DNA of 6,132 nt from SIAJ01 sp036266155 (GCA_036266155.1 DATANR010000221.1:1-6132); one strand, 5' to 3'; positions 1 through 5,100 are shown, counted from the first letter of the stretch. The notes: generated by a model not told the origin, from the letters alone. Program-made: numbers and translations.

Positions 1-79
1 GGCTGTCCGGCGGTCGAGGTCGGAACAGGCCGCTCACATCAAATTCGAATGAGTATTTAGCCCAGGCGAGGACGACCCC

Positions 80-889
80 ATGCCTTCACGAGAGGCCGCA
101 GCAAAGGCGGCAACCATTCTTCTCGCAGCAGTGTTCGGCACCGCGGCCGTGTTGAAACTGAGCGACGCGTGGATAAATTTCAAAGACGGGTACGATCCCT
201 ATTCGGTGAAGAACGCCGCTGGAGTGGTTGAACTCCTTGTATCTTTGTGGCTACTCAGTGGGCGGTGGGCTGCAGGTGCTCTCGTCGTTACGTTTTTCGT
301 GCTGAGTTCATTTAGCGTCGTACACATGAATTACTTCCTGTACGGCGGCGACGCATGCAATTGCTTCGGCTTTTTGGAAGTCCGGCCAGAAATCTCGGCC
401 GCAGTGTGCGGGCTGAGCTGGTTGACCTCGGGCTGGGCCCTCTGGCTGGTCGATCGGGCGGGGTCGGCACAAGCTCGTCGGGGGTTGCTATTGCCTGGGC
501 TGGCAGTCGGGCTCACCGGCTGTGCCGTCGGCACCTGGTACGTCAATCAGTACCCCGCCGCCGAGGTTCAAGATAAGGCGTTCGTCGTCGTGGAGCAGGA
601 AGGCCTCGACGTGGGGTCGGCTACACTGGGCACCAAAAAGGAAGTTCACGTCCGCGTTCATAACACGTCCAATCGCGCAGTTCGAGTCGTCGGAATGGCG
701 AATTCGTGCACCTGCATCGCGGCCAGCGGGATACCAGTCACGATCGCAGCCTATGGGTCCGCCGAAGTTGATTTCGTCATCACGTTTAAGGGAGCCCGTG
801 GTGCGTTCGCCCGGGACATAACGCTGCTGCTAGACTCGCCGAAACAACGTGGCGTTTCATTCGCATTCGTTGGGAGTGTTGTGGACTGA
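80..889 (+). CDS. MauE/DoxX-like redox-associated membrane protein fused to a C-terminal DUF1573 domain
   Basis: The 269-residue product has two parts. Residues about 8-155 hold four or five hydrophobic segments (about 8-27, 46-61, 64-83, 105-124, 135-154). A C-x-C-F-G motif (C93, C95) follows the third segment, as in MauE/DoxX-like membrane proteins. MauE is needed to mature the disulfide-rich small subunit of methylamine dehydrogenase, so a thiol-redox role at the membrane is an inference from the family. Residues about 165-268 match DUF1573, an Ig-like fold: a beta-rich domain with HNTSNRAVRVVG, then S209-C210-T211-C212 in place of the usual SCGCT, then an FxxxxGxF segment; it probably lies outside the membrane. 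The ATG at 80 is preceded by GAGGA at 68-72, seven bases away. The next gene is a secreted Cys-rich peptide, a plausible partner. The domain calls are good; the substrate is unknown. Confidence 0.85.
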   Translation: MPSREAAAKAATILLAAVFGTAAVLKLSDAWINFKDGYDPYSVKNAAGVVELLVSLWLLSGRWAAGALVVTFFVLSSFSVVHMNYFLYGGDACNCFGFLEVRPEISAAVCGLSWLTSGWALWLVDRAGSAQARRGLLLPGLAVGLTGCAVGTWYVNQYPAAEVQDKAFVVVEQEGLDVGSATLGTKKEVHVRVHNTSNRAVRVVGMANSCTCIAASGIPVTIAAYGSAEVDFVITFKGARGAFARDITLLLDSPKQRGVSFAFVGSVVD

Positions 890-934
890 TGTGAACCAAT
901 TGTAAGGAATAGCCGGCGATTGTGCGGGCATGGC

Positions 935-978
935 ATTACGGCCGCGGCACCTGTCGGAGCCGCGTGAAGGTCCGTAAT
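935..978 (+). promoter_or_regulatory. Two-step hairpin in the leader of the Cys-rich small protein gene
   Basis: ATTACGG (935-941) is the exact complement of CCGTAAT (972-978). Inside it CGCGGC (943-948) pairs with GCCGCG (959-964) around a 10-base loop, leaving an uneven internal loop on the 3' side. The structure ends eight bases before the strong ribosome site of the next gene. It could end the upstream transcript, although only a short T stretch follows, or it could be a folded 5' leader that affects translation. The pairing is seen directly; the role is inferred. Confidence 0.4.
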
Positions 979-997
979 TTCTGTAGAGGAGGGTGGC

Positions 998-1285
998 ATG
1001 AAAGCAGTCTGGACCGAGCGGTGCGGCCGTATCGCGGTCGCGCTACTGTTGGGCGTTGCGATGGTGATGTTCTCACTGGCGCCGGTGGCGGCACAGGATC
1101 CGGGTCCTCCGAATCCACCGGGCGATCCGGGCGATCCGGGCGCGGGTTACGGTCTCGTCTGCTGGCCGCCGAAGAATCCGAAGGTCGGAGACCCGTGCAA
1201 TCAGGGCCTCTGCTCGTTCCTTGATGACGGGTGCAACGACACCGTCTTCATCAGTGCCGGCGGCAAATTGATTTGCTGCGACTAA
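998..1285 (+). CDS. Small secreted Pro/Gly-rich, six-cysteine protein of unknown function
   Basis: This 95-residue product starts with a clear signal peptide: positive residues in the first 11, a hydrophobic core at about 12-28, and a likely cut after VAA at about residue 32. A Pro/Gly linker follows (about 34-50, containing GDPGDPG from two 9-base tandem repeats). The C-terminal half carries six cysteines at 55, 67, 72, 79, 93 and 94, enough for three disulfides in an exported peptide. The ATG at 998 has an excellent ribosome site, GAGGAGG at 986-992, five bases upstream, so the start is firm. It lies 108 bases after the MauE/DUF1573 gene on the same strand and is followed by a perfect hairpin. 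I do not recognise the family. A disulfide-stabilised surface or secreted peptide whose cysteines are handled by the neighbouring MauE-like protein is a guess from context. Confidence 0.75.
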   Translation: MKAVWTERCGRIAVALLLGVAMVMFSLAPVAAQDPGPPNPPGDPGDPGAGYGLVCWPPKNPKVGDPCNQGLCSFLDDGCNDTVFISAGGKLICCD

Positions 1286-1297
1286 GGACGGGCCGTG

Positions 1298-1326
1298 TCG
1301 CTCGGACGGCCGTGCCGTCCGAGCGA
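1298..1326 (+). terminator. Perfect 13-bp hairpin after the Cys-rich gene, terminator-like without a T tract
   Basis: TCGCTCGGACGGC (1298-1310) and GCCGTCCGAGCGA (1314-1326) are exact complements around a CGT loop. The hairpin lies 12 bases after the stop codon of the small secreted protein. No run of T follows, so it is not a textbook intrinsic terminator. It could end or protect the 3' end of the upstream transcript, and it separates that gene from the one starting near 1456. Confidence 0.6.
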
Positions 1327-1455
1327 TGGGCCGAGGCGAACAGAGTCGTCGCGAGTGATTTTCGTCCGACCGCAATTCCGCGGCTCGACGGTTAGACAAT
1401 GAATCTGGACCACTCCTGCGCCCCCACTAAGCGGCGATTATTTGAGCGAGTTAAG

Positions 1456-2379
1456 ATGTTAAGAACTGCAACCGCAACTGTGATGTGTCTGCTCGGCGTT
1501 TATGCGACTACTGGACGGTGCTCGAGCCCCGACGAGATTCGTGCCCGTGCGGACATTGCGCAGGCGGAGGAGCAACGGTATCGGGCGTACGAGTGTTCAA
1601 CAAAAGTGACGAGGGCGGGGAAGGTGGTTTCCGAAGTGACGCTCCAGGTGTTCAAGACTGACGGAAAGATCCTTGTCCACAAGCTGAAGGATGACACTAT
1701 TCTGTGTTACAACAAAAAATACATGTTCGCTATTAGAAAGGCCAAGGACAGCTCTCAATGGTTGTTGGGCAAATACGCCGAGAGTAATGCCGAGGAGAGT
1801 TTTTGGCAGGAAGCTCACAATAAGCGAGCGGTCATCAACTTCTTGAGCATGTGCGGGCAGGAATTTCGCGTCGATGAAATACTGGCCAACCCGACGGTCA
1901 GGTGGACGCCGTTGCGCCGGGAAAACGGGCCGAGCTACCGCTTTGAGTTATCCACACCGGGCACGAAGGGCGAGCAGCAGTATTCCGGCGAGTTGCAATT
2001 GGGCGGGAGCGACTCGAACCCGATCCCCCGTTATTCGCACCGCACCAAGGGTGATTTGCTGGTGGAAGAGGCGATGGTCCGGGAGGGCGCCGCGGCGGGG
2101 GGCTCTTTCCCGATCAGCTCCATTGAATTCGTGATCACGGACGTTGCGGCGAACAAGCAAGCGCAACTGACGCGCTATGAATTTTCCCCGCTTGCGACCC
2201 CCGCGCGCGAGGACGAGTTTTTCCTCGAACATTACGGGATCACGCCGCCCGCCGGGGACCGGCCATATGGCGGGCGATCGACGAGGATTTGGCTGCCAAT
2301 TGCCCTCCTCGGCGCCGCAGCCGTCGTCATCGGACTCTGGGTGCTTCGGCGTCGACAAAAGCGTCATGCTGGTGAGTGA
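1456..2379 (+). CDS. Secreted protein with a C-terminal membrane anchor, planctomycete LolA-like type, function unknown
   Basis: From the ATG at 1456 the product is 307 residues. It opens with a short signal peptide (MLRTATATVMCLLGVYA), has a long soluble region rich in beta-type sequence, and ends with a hydrophobic helix (about residues 279-297) followed by RRRQKR. This predicts a large domain outside the cytoplasmic membrane held by a C-terminal anchor. An ATG at 1399 in the same frame would add 19 charged residues ahead of the signal peptide and has no ribosome site; the 1456 start has a weak GAG-type site at 1444-1450, so I prefer it. The architecture resembles planctomycete proteins related to outer-membrane lipoprotein-sorting (LolA/LolB/DUF2092-like) folds, with a DEFFLEHYGITPP-type segment before the anchor. 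The family link is by general resemblance only. It ends 42 bases before the pseudopilin-like gene and may be co-transcribed with it. Confidence 0.7.
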   Translation: MLRTATATVMCLLGVYATTGRCSSPDEIRARADIAQAEEQRYRAYECSTKVTRAGKVVSEVTLQVFKTDGKILVHKLKDDTILCYNKKYMFAIRKAKDSSQWLLGKYAESNAEESFWQEAHNKRAVINFLSMCGQEFRVDEILANPTVRWTPLRRENGPSYRFELSTPGTKGEQQYSGELQLGGSDSNPIPRYSHRTKGDLLVEEAMVREGAAAGGSFPISSIEFVITDVAANKQAQLTRYEFSPLATPAREDEFFLEHYGITPPAGDRPYGGRSTRIWLPIALLGAAAVVIGLWVLRRRQKRHAGE

Positions 2380-2421
2380 CTGGACGACGCGTTCGGCCTG
2401 CGGCGGAGCGGAGCAACGGAA

Positions 2422-3381
2422 ATGAGAGCGGCGCACGTCCGGCGGTCAGCATTAACGCTGATCGAATTGCTCGTCGTCCTGGCCATTATCGGTCTGCTGG
2501 TCGGCCTGTTGCTCCCGGCCGTGCAGAAGGTCCGGGAAGCAGCCAACCGGATGAAGTGTGCCAATAACCTCAAGCAGATCGCGCTAGCGGTGCATGCCTT
2601 TCACGACGCTGAGCAGCGGTTGCCTTATTCACAGTGGGGGACGCAAGGTCAAGTCACCTACGGAGCGGGGCCGAATTCGTACGCGTGGAGTTGGATTGCC
2701 CGCCTCCTCCCGTACCTCGACGAAGGGAATTTATACTCGTATTGCAACATCCCGAACGGGAAGCTCTTCGCCACCGACGGGACGTCGAAGCCGCTCCGGC
2801 TGTTTCTGTGTCCGAGTGACGGCGGCGCCGCCCCGTCGCCGCGGAGTGACGCGGGGAACCTGATGGGCGTTCTGGTGGGGCGCACCAGTTACAAAGGAGT
2901 GAGCGGGTCGAACTGGGGCGATGACTACGACCAATTTCAGAGCGGGCCCGGGCCGTTCGCCACGGATTGGCGGCACCGGGGGGTCAACGGGTCGTACGAC
3001 GGGCTGAACAACGGCGACGGCGTCTTCTTCCGCTGGGATTTGTCGCGGCCGCTCGGGCTGACCCACATCGCGGACGGGACCAGTTCGACATTGATGATCG
3101 GCGAGGACGTTCAGGAATTCGACCTGTGGCTCTCGTGGCCTTATGCCAACAACGCGCACGGGACCTGTGCGATCCCGCCCAATGTGCGCAACCCGAATAC
3201 GGGCAAGCCCTACCCAGCAGCGAACTGGCAAAATGCGTCGGGCTTCCGCAGCCGCCACACCGGGGGCGTGCAATTCGCCTTCGCCGACGGGTCCGTGCAT
3301 TTCGTGAGCGACTGGATCTCGCTGGATGTGTATCGAGCCCTAGCAACATATTGCGGGGGCGAAGCAGTGACGCCCCCGTGA
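2422..3381 (+). CDS. DUF1559 pseudopilin-like protein with H-x9-DG C-terminal motif
   Basis: This is a full-length 319-residue member of the DUF1559 family of Planctomycetes. The N-terminus is a type IV prepilin/type II secretion pseudopilin leader: a short basic stretch, then LTLIELLVVLAIIGLLVGLL as the single helix (11-30), with Glu15 at the expected +5 position. The family signature LLLPAVQKVREAANR (29-43), the NNLKQIALAVHAFHD segment, LFLCPSD (127-133) and DGTSSTLMIGE (218-228) follow. The C-terminus holds the H-x9-DG motif (H279, D289, G290). The predicted cut would fall after Ala10 and leave Leu as first mature residue, where Gly and Phe are usual. Two GGAG-type sites (2405-2408, 2410-2413) precede the ATG. 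It is probably exported and assembled or displayed through a type II/IV-like system; the true function of DUF1559 proteins is not established. Confidence 0.95.
   Translation: MRAAHVRRSALTLIELLVVLAIIGLLVGLLLPAVQKVREAANRMKCANNLKQIALAVHAFHDAEQRLPYSQWGTQGQVTYGAGPNSYAWSWIARLLPYLDEGNLYSYCNIPNGKLFATDGTSKPLRLFLCPSDGGAAPSPRSDAGNLMGVLVGRTSYKGVSGSNWGDDYDQFQSGPGPFATDWRHRGVNGSYDGLNNGDGVFFRWDLSRPLGLTHIADGTSSTLMIGEDVQEFDLWLSWPYANNAHGTCAIPPNVRNPNTGKPYPAANWQNASGFRSRHTGGVQFAFADGSVHFVSDWISLDVYRALATYCGGEAVTPP
3354..3378 (+). terminator. 8-bp GC hairpin abutting the stop codon of the DUF1559 gene
   Basis: CGGGGGCG (3354-3361) pairs exactly with CGCCCCCG (3371-3378) around a 9-base loop. The right arm ends directly against the TGA stop at 3379-3381, so the hairpin lies inside the last codons of the gene. 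No T run follows. It may act as a transcript end or 3' stability element; chance from GC-rich coding sequence cannot be excluded. Confidence 0.35.
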
Positions 3382-3424
3382 CGTTGCCATTGGCCAGAAT
3401 TCGGCCTGCCTTGCGCAGCCGTCG

Positions 3425-3450
3425 CGTCGGTCGCCGTATGGGTCTGGGGG
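3425..3450 (+). repeat. Imperfect direct repeat, copy 1
   Basis: A 26-base segment starting CGTCGGTCGCCGTATGGG matches copy 2 at 3533-3558 in 23 of 26 positions. The copies are 108 bases apart in the same orientation. Both end in a G run. Confidence 0.6.
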
Positions 3451-3469
3451 GGGCGAACTGTCCCCAGAC
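3442..3469. repeat. Hairpin with GTCTGGGG / CCCCAGAC arms
   Basis: GTCTGGGG (3442-3449) and CCCCAGAC (3462-3469) are exact complements around a 12-base loop. The hairpin overlaps the end of direct-repeat copy 1. It may be part of an extragenic palindromic repeat or a transcript end; only the pairing is seen directly. Confidence 0.5.
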
Positions 3470-3532
3470 TGTTTCGTCGCGTTGCTTTCGCAACATACTC
3501 CCACTGCCTTCGTCTGCTCGTCTGCTCGTCGC

Positions 3533-3558
3533 CGTCGGTCGTCGTATGGGTTCGGGGG
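3533..3558 (+). repeat. Imperfect direct repeat, copy 2
   Basis: This 26-base segment starts CGTCGGTCGTCGTATGGG and differs from copy 1 at only three positions. It lies six bases before the large palindrome at 3564-3605, whereas copy 1 runs directly into the GTCTGGGG hairpin. Confidence 0.6.
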
Positions 3559-3563
3559 TTCAA

Positions 3564-3605
3564 AGGCCGCAACCGCGCACGGATGCGCGGTAAAATTTGC
3601 GGCCT
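3564..3605. repeat. Large two-step palindrome, REP-like or terminator-like
   Basis: AGGCCGCAA (3564-3572) pairs with TTGCGGCCT (3597-3605), and directly inside CCGCGCA (3573-3579) pairs with TGCGCGG (3584-3590) around the loop CGGA. This makes 16 base pairs with a single six-base bulge (TAAAAT, 3591-3596). It lies 85 bases beyond the stop of the 74-residue membrane protein on the - strand, so it could end that transcript. The bulged palindrome shape also resembles extragenic palindromic elements that occur in many copies in a genome. Confidence 0.6.
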
Positions 3606-3689
3606 GGCCCCCGGACCCAGGAGACGGCCAGAGGCGATGGTGCAGTTGCACTGCCGCTCAGAGCCTGAGGGAGTTGGTGGGGGGTGACT

Positions 3690-3914
3690 TTACCGGGATC
3701 TGCGACTGCATTCGTCGCGGTCGAACTTCGGGCATTTCTTGTTAAGGCTTTCCCGCAAGGCGATGAAGACCTGTGCTGCTCCCGCGATCGCAGTGATGCA
3801 GATACATCCAGCCATGACCTTGTTGAGCATCTTCTGGTCAATGCCGTCAGCGTTTCGGCCAAGGGTTTGGGCTACGGAGCCAAGGTGGAGCATACTTGGG
3901 TTGGGCGGCATCAT
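3690..3914 (-). CDS. Small single-helix membrane protein, phage-like, function unknown
   Basis: From the ATG at 3914 (a second ATG follows at 3911) the product is 74 residues. An N-terminal soluble part of about 32 residues is followed by a hydrophobic segment (about 34-52, AGCICITAIAGAAQVFIAL) and a strongly basic tail ending CSRRSR. The basic tail suggests the C-terminus stays in the cytoplasm. The start lies two bases after the stop of the 40-residue lipoprotein gene, which points to translational coupling; the ribosome site itself is weak (AGG). A longer reading from 4133 would cover the lipoprotein gene and part of the next in another frame and has no hydrophobic or domain logic, so I reject it. 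Phage cassettes often have such small membrane proteins (holin-like, spanin-like), but no family signature is visible. Base composition is lower in GC than the + strand genes to its left. Confidence 0.55.
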   Translation of the reverse strand: MMPPNPSMLHLGSVAQTLGRNADGIDQKMLNKVMAGCICITAIAGAAQVFIALRESLNKKCPKFDRDECSRRSR

Positions 3915-3916
3915 GG

Positions 3917-4039
3917 TCAGAACCTGTCGCTGTTCGGAAACACGACAGGACAATAGCCGAAATCTCGGCAAGAGCAACCAGAAAGACCGAGGATGAGGAT
4001 AGCTGCGACGGTCATCCAAAAGATCGGGACATGGGGCAT
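3917..4039 (-). CDS. 40-residue lipoprotein, phage-like, possibly of lysis type
   Basis: The product is 40 residues: a hydrophobic signal segment (about 5-20) ending in a lipobox L19-S20-G21-C22, then a short mature part with further cysteines at 24 and 30. A lipid-modified Cys22 would leave a mature peptide of only 19 residues. The ATG at 4039 overlaps the TAA stop of the preceding gene (TAATG). AGGAGA (4047-4052 on this strand) lies seven bases upstream, a good ribosome site, so the gene is better supported than its length suggests. A second in-frame ATG at codon 9 would also keep the lipobox. The next gene starts two bases after the stop. Tiny lipoproteins beside small membrane proteins in phage genomes are sometimes outer-membrane spanins (Rz1-like); that role here is a hypothesis. 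Confidence 0.6.
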   Translation of the reverse strand: MPHVPIFWMTVAAILILGLSGCSCRDFGYCPVVFPNSDRF

Positions 4040-4278
4040 TACTTCTTCTCCTGTGCGATGGCCATTGCGATTCGGGTGAGTGCGTGGTGAAGGTGGTTTT
4101 CCCCATTCGGTTTTTGGTGACCATCGCGGACAAGCTTGTGGGTCAGGATGTGGCGCATGGCCTTGTCGAGGTGCTTGTCCTGCGGCTCGTTCCGCCAGTC
4201 GTCATTGGGGTGGGTTTTCATGCCGTCGGAAAGAACCTGGTCGATGATCATGTAGGCGAGGATGTGGGGGTTTTTCAT
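4039..4278 (-). CDS. Small protein resembling the dATP/dGTP diphosphohydrolase N-terminal (DUF5664-like) family
   Basis: The product is 79 residues from the ATG at 4278. An in-frame ATG at 4326 would add 16 residues and overlap the upstream stop as ATGA, but it has no ribosome site, whereas 4278 has GGAGG (4284-4288) five bases upstream. The sequence is mostly helical with a pattern of charged and aromatic residues: DGMKTHPNDDW (18-28), HLDKAMRHI (36-44), and ENHLHHALTRIAMAIA (60-75). This spacing resembles the small phage family sometimes annotated as DUF5664 or dATP/dGTP diphosphohydrolase N-terminal domain, which is linked to phage nucleotide metabolism. The match is by pattern, and the protein is shorter than many members. 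Its stop overlaps the ATG of the 40-residue lipoprotein gene by one base, so these genes are co-translated. Confidence 0.6.
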   Translation of the reverse strand: MKNPHILAYMIIDQVLSDGMKTHPNDDWRNEPQDKHLDKAMRHILTHKLVRDGHQKPNGENHLHHALTRIAMAIAQEKK

Positions 4279-4322
4279 GTCCGCCTCCAGGGAAATCCCC
4301 GTCTGAAGTGCGTTGTCCGGAC

Positions 4323-4586
4323 TCATTTCACTGACTTGGCTGCGGCTCTTCTCACCGCTTGTTGAAGTCGTTCACGAATCCAGTCTTTTGACTTCTCAAG
4401 GGCGGGGAACATAAATGGACGCGCGGCCATGTTTCTCGTGCCGAATTCAAGCATTACGGCGTAATTAACAAGGGTGTGACCGGCGTTCCGCGTCAAAGCG
4501 GCTAAGTTAGGCGGCTTGGTACGCATACCAGTCTCTGGCTTCAAACGCTTTGATGTTGGGGTAGAACCACTCGTTTTCCAGGCCAA
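4323..4586 (-). pseudogene. HK97-gp10-like phage tail/neck protein, 5' end lost to the insertion sequence
   Basis: The open frame encodes 87 residues, but only the last 47 or so look like a phage protein. NYAVMLEFGTRNMAARPFMF (41-60), then PALEKSKDWI and a helical basic tail, match the C-terminal half of the HK97-gp10 family, whose members carry an EFGT-x-x-M-x-A-R-P-F motif and take part in head-tail joining. The first 27 codons coincide with the 3' end of the transposase gene in another frame, so the ATG at 4586 is a chance start inside the transposon. The family usually has well over 100 residues, so the N-terminal half is missing; it should lie beyond the far end of the element, outside this window. 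The recognisable part covers about 4323-4470. The stop precedes the next phage-like gene. Confidence 0.65.
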
Positions 4587-5100
4587 TCCGGAAGTCTTGG
4601 AAGGTGGTCCAGTCGCCGTTGGTAAAGATCGTGCGCAGATTCAACATCGCTTGCGCGCCAGGAACTTTCCAACGCATCCCCGCCCGCTCCATGCGGTCCT
4701 TGATGACATGCCGGCAGGCACCTTCGATCACACCGGTCGCCACCGGACAGCCCAAGCGCAAATACTCATCGTAGTGCATGCGGTGTTTGTTCTTCTCCAA
4801 GAAGGCGCACAGCGCGGCCAACGCTTTCTTCTTGGCTCCCGCAAGGCCTTGGCAGGTTGCTTTGCGCCGCCAAGCCGCGAGCACGATGCCGATCGCGCCG
4901 TGCAAGATGCGCAGCAGGTGCTCACGCACGAATGCCGTTGCCTCGGCACTCCGCTCGGCATGGAAGATGTGCGCCGCTTCCCACACCCGTGGCAGCACGT
5001 GCATGAGGTCCACGATATCCAGCGTGCGCGTGTCCTCGGGCAAGTACGTATGCCGATCCGTTTCCAGCGACGCTTGCCCATCGCACCGATGGATCAGCCA
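4507..5100 (-). pseudogene. ISKra4-type transposase, C-terminal part after the in-frame stop
   Basis: The reading frame continues without shift after the TAA at 5101-5103 for 197 residues, so this is the same gene and not a neighbour. It begins WLIHRCDGQASLE, where the aspartate of C-D-G-Q fits the second catalytic acid of the DDE-type core. Then come DIVDLMHVLPRVWEAAHIFH, the NKHRMHYDEYL segment and GVIEGACRHVIKDRMERAG, which is the hallmark block of ISKra4 transposases and holds the third acid (Glu, codon 442 of the whole gene). The C-terminus (WYAYQAA) looks natural. Translation could restart at a TTG at 5043, giving 178 residues, but that product would lack the first two catalytic acids. 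The stop codon of this part lies only about 40 bases from phage sequence. Confidence 0.8.

Larger units (their letters stand above)
3382..3689. other. Gene-free convergent intergenic region with repeats and palindromes
   Basis: About 300 bases separate the + strand pseudopilin-like gene from the - strand phage-like genes. The open frames on both strands show no recognisable domain and only low-complexity composition. Several structures are present: a 26-base imperfect direct repeat, a hairpin with a TGTCCCCAGAC arm, a short GTTGC/GCAAC hairpin (3481-3494), an 8-base tandem repeat CGTCTGCT (3511-3530, two and a half copies), and a large palindrome at 3564-3605. This suits extragenic repeat sequence serving as terminator for both sides. 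Confidence 0.55.

Noticed and set aside
43..50. ATTCGAAT palindrome upstream of the first gene as an operator
   Set aside because: An 8-base palindrome is common by chance and nothing else around it supports a regulatory site.
1948..2436. 162-codon open frame on the - strand
   Set aside because: It lies antisense across the anchored secreted protein gene, is Arg/Pro-rich, and has no recognisable domain.
2731..3300. 189-codon open frame on the - strand
   Set aside because: It is antisense to the DUF1559 gene, whose motifs prove the + strand frame. Long antisense frames are expected in GC-rich coding DNA, and no domain is visible.
3511..3530. CGTCTGCT tandem repeat as a possible CRISPR or microsatellite
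   Set aside because: Only two and a half 8-base units, with no spacers; noted as part of the repeat-rich intergenic stretch only.
2967..3593. 208-codon open frame on the + strand running out of the DUF1559 gene
   Set aside because: Most of it overlaps the DUF1559 gene in another frame; composition is Arg/Ala/Pro-rich and no motif is seen.
3210..3651. Open frames on the - strand through the intergenic repeats (120 and 103 codons)
   Set aside because: Their internal similarity simply mirrors the DNA direct repeat; there is no convincing ribosome site or domain.
3684..3956. 90-codon open frame on the + strand opposite the small membrane protein
   Set aside because: The - strand frame has a hydrophobic helix, a coupled start and neighbours in the same direction; the + strand frame has none of these.
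3690..4133. 147-residue reading of the membrane protein from a far upstream ATG
   Set aside because: The extra 73 residues overlap the lipoprotein gene and part of the gene before it in another frame and are Arg/Pro/Ser-rich without structure; the start at 3914 suits the context.
4728..5081. 117-codon frame on the - strand suggesting a frameshift in the transposase
   Set aside because: It is Arg/Cys/Trp-rich shadow sequence. The true transposase frame continues on both sides of the TAA, so no frameshift is needed.
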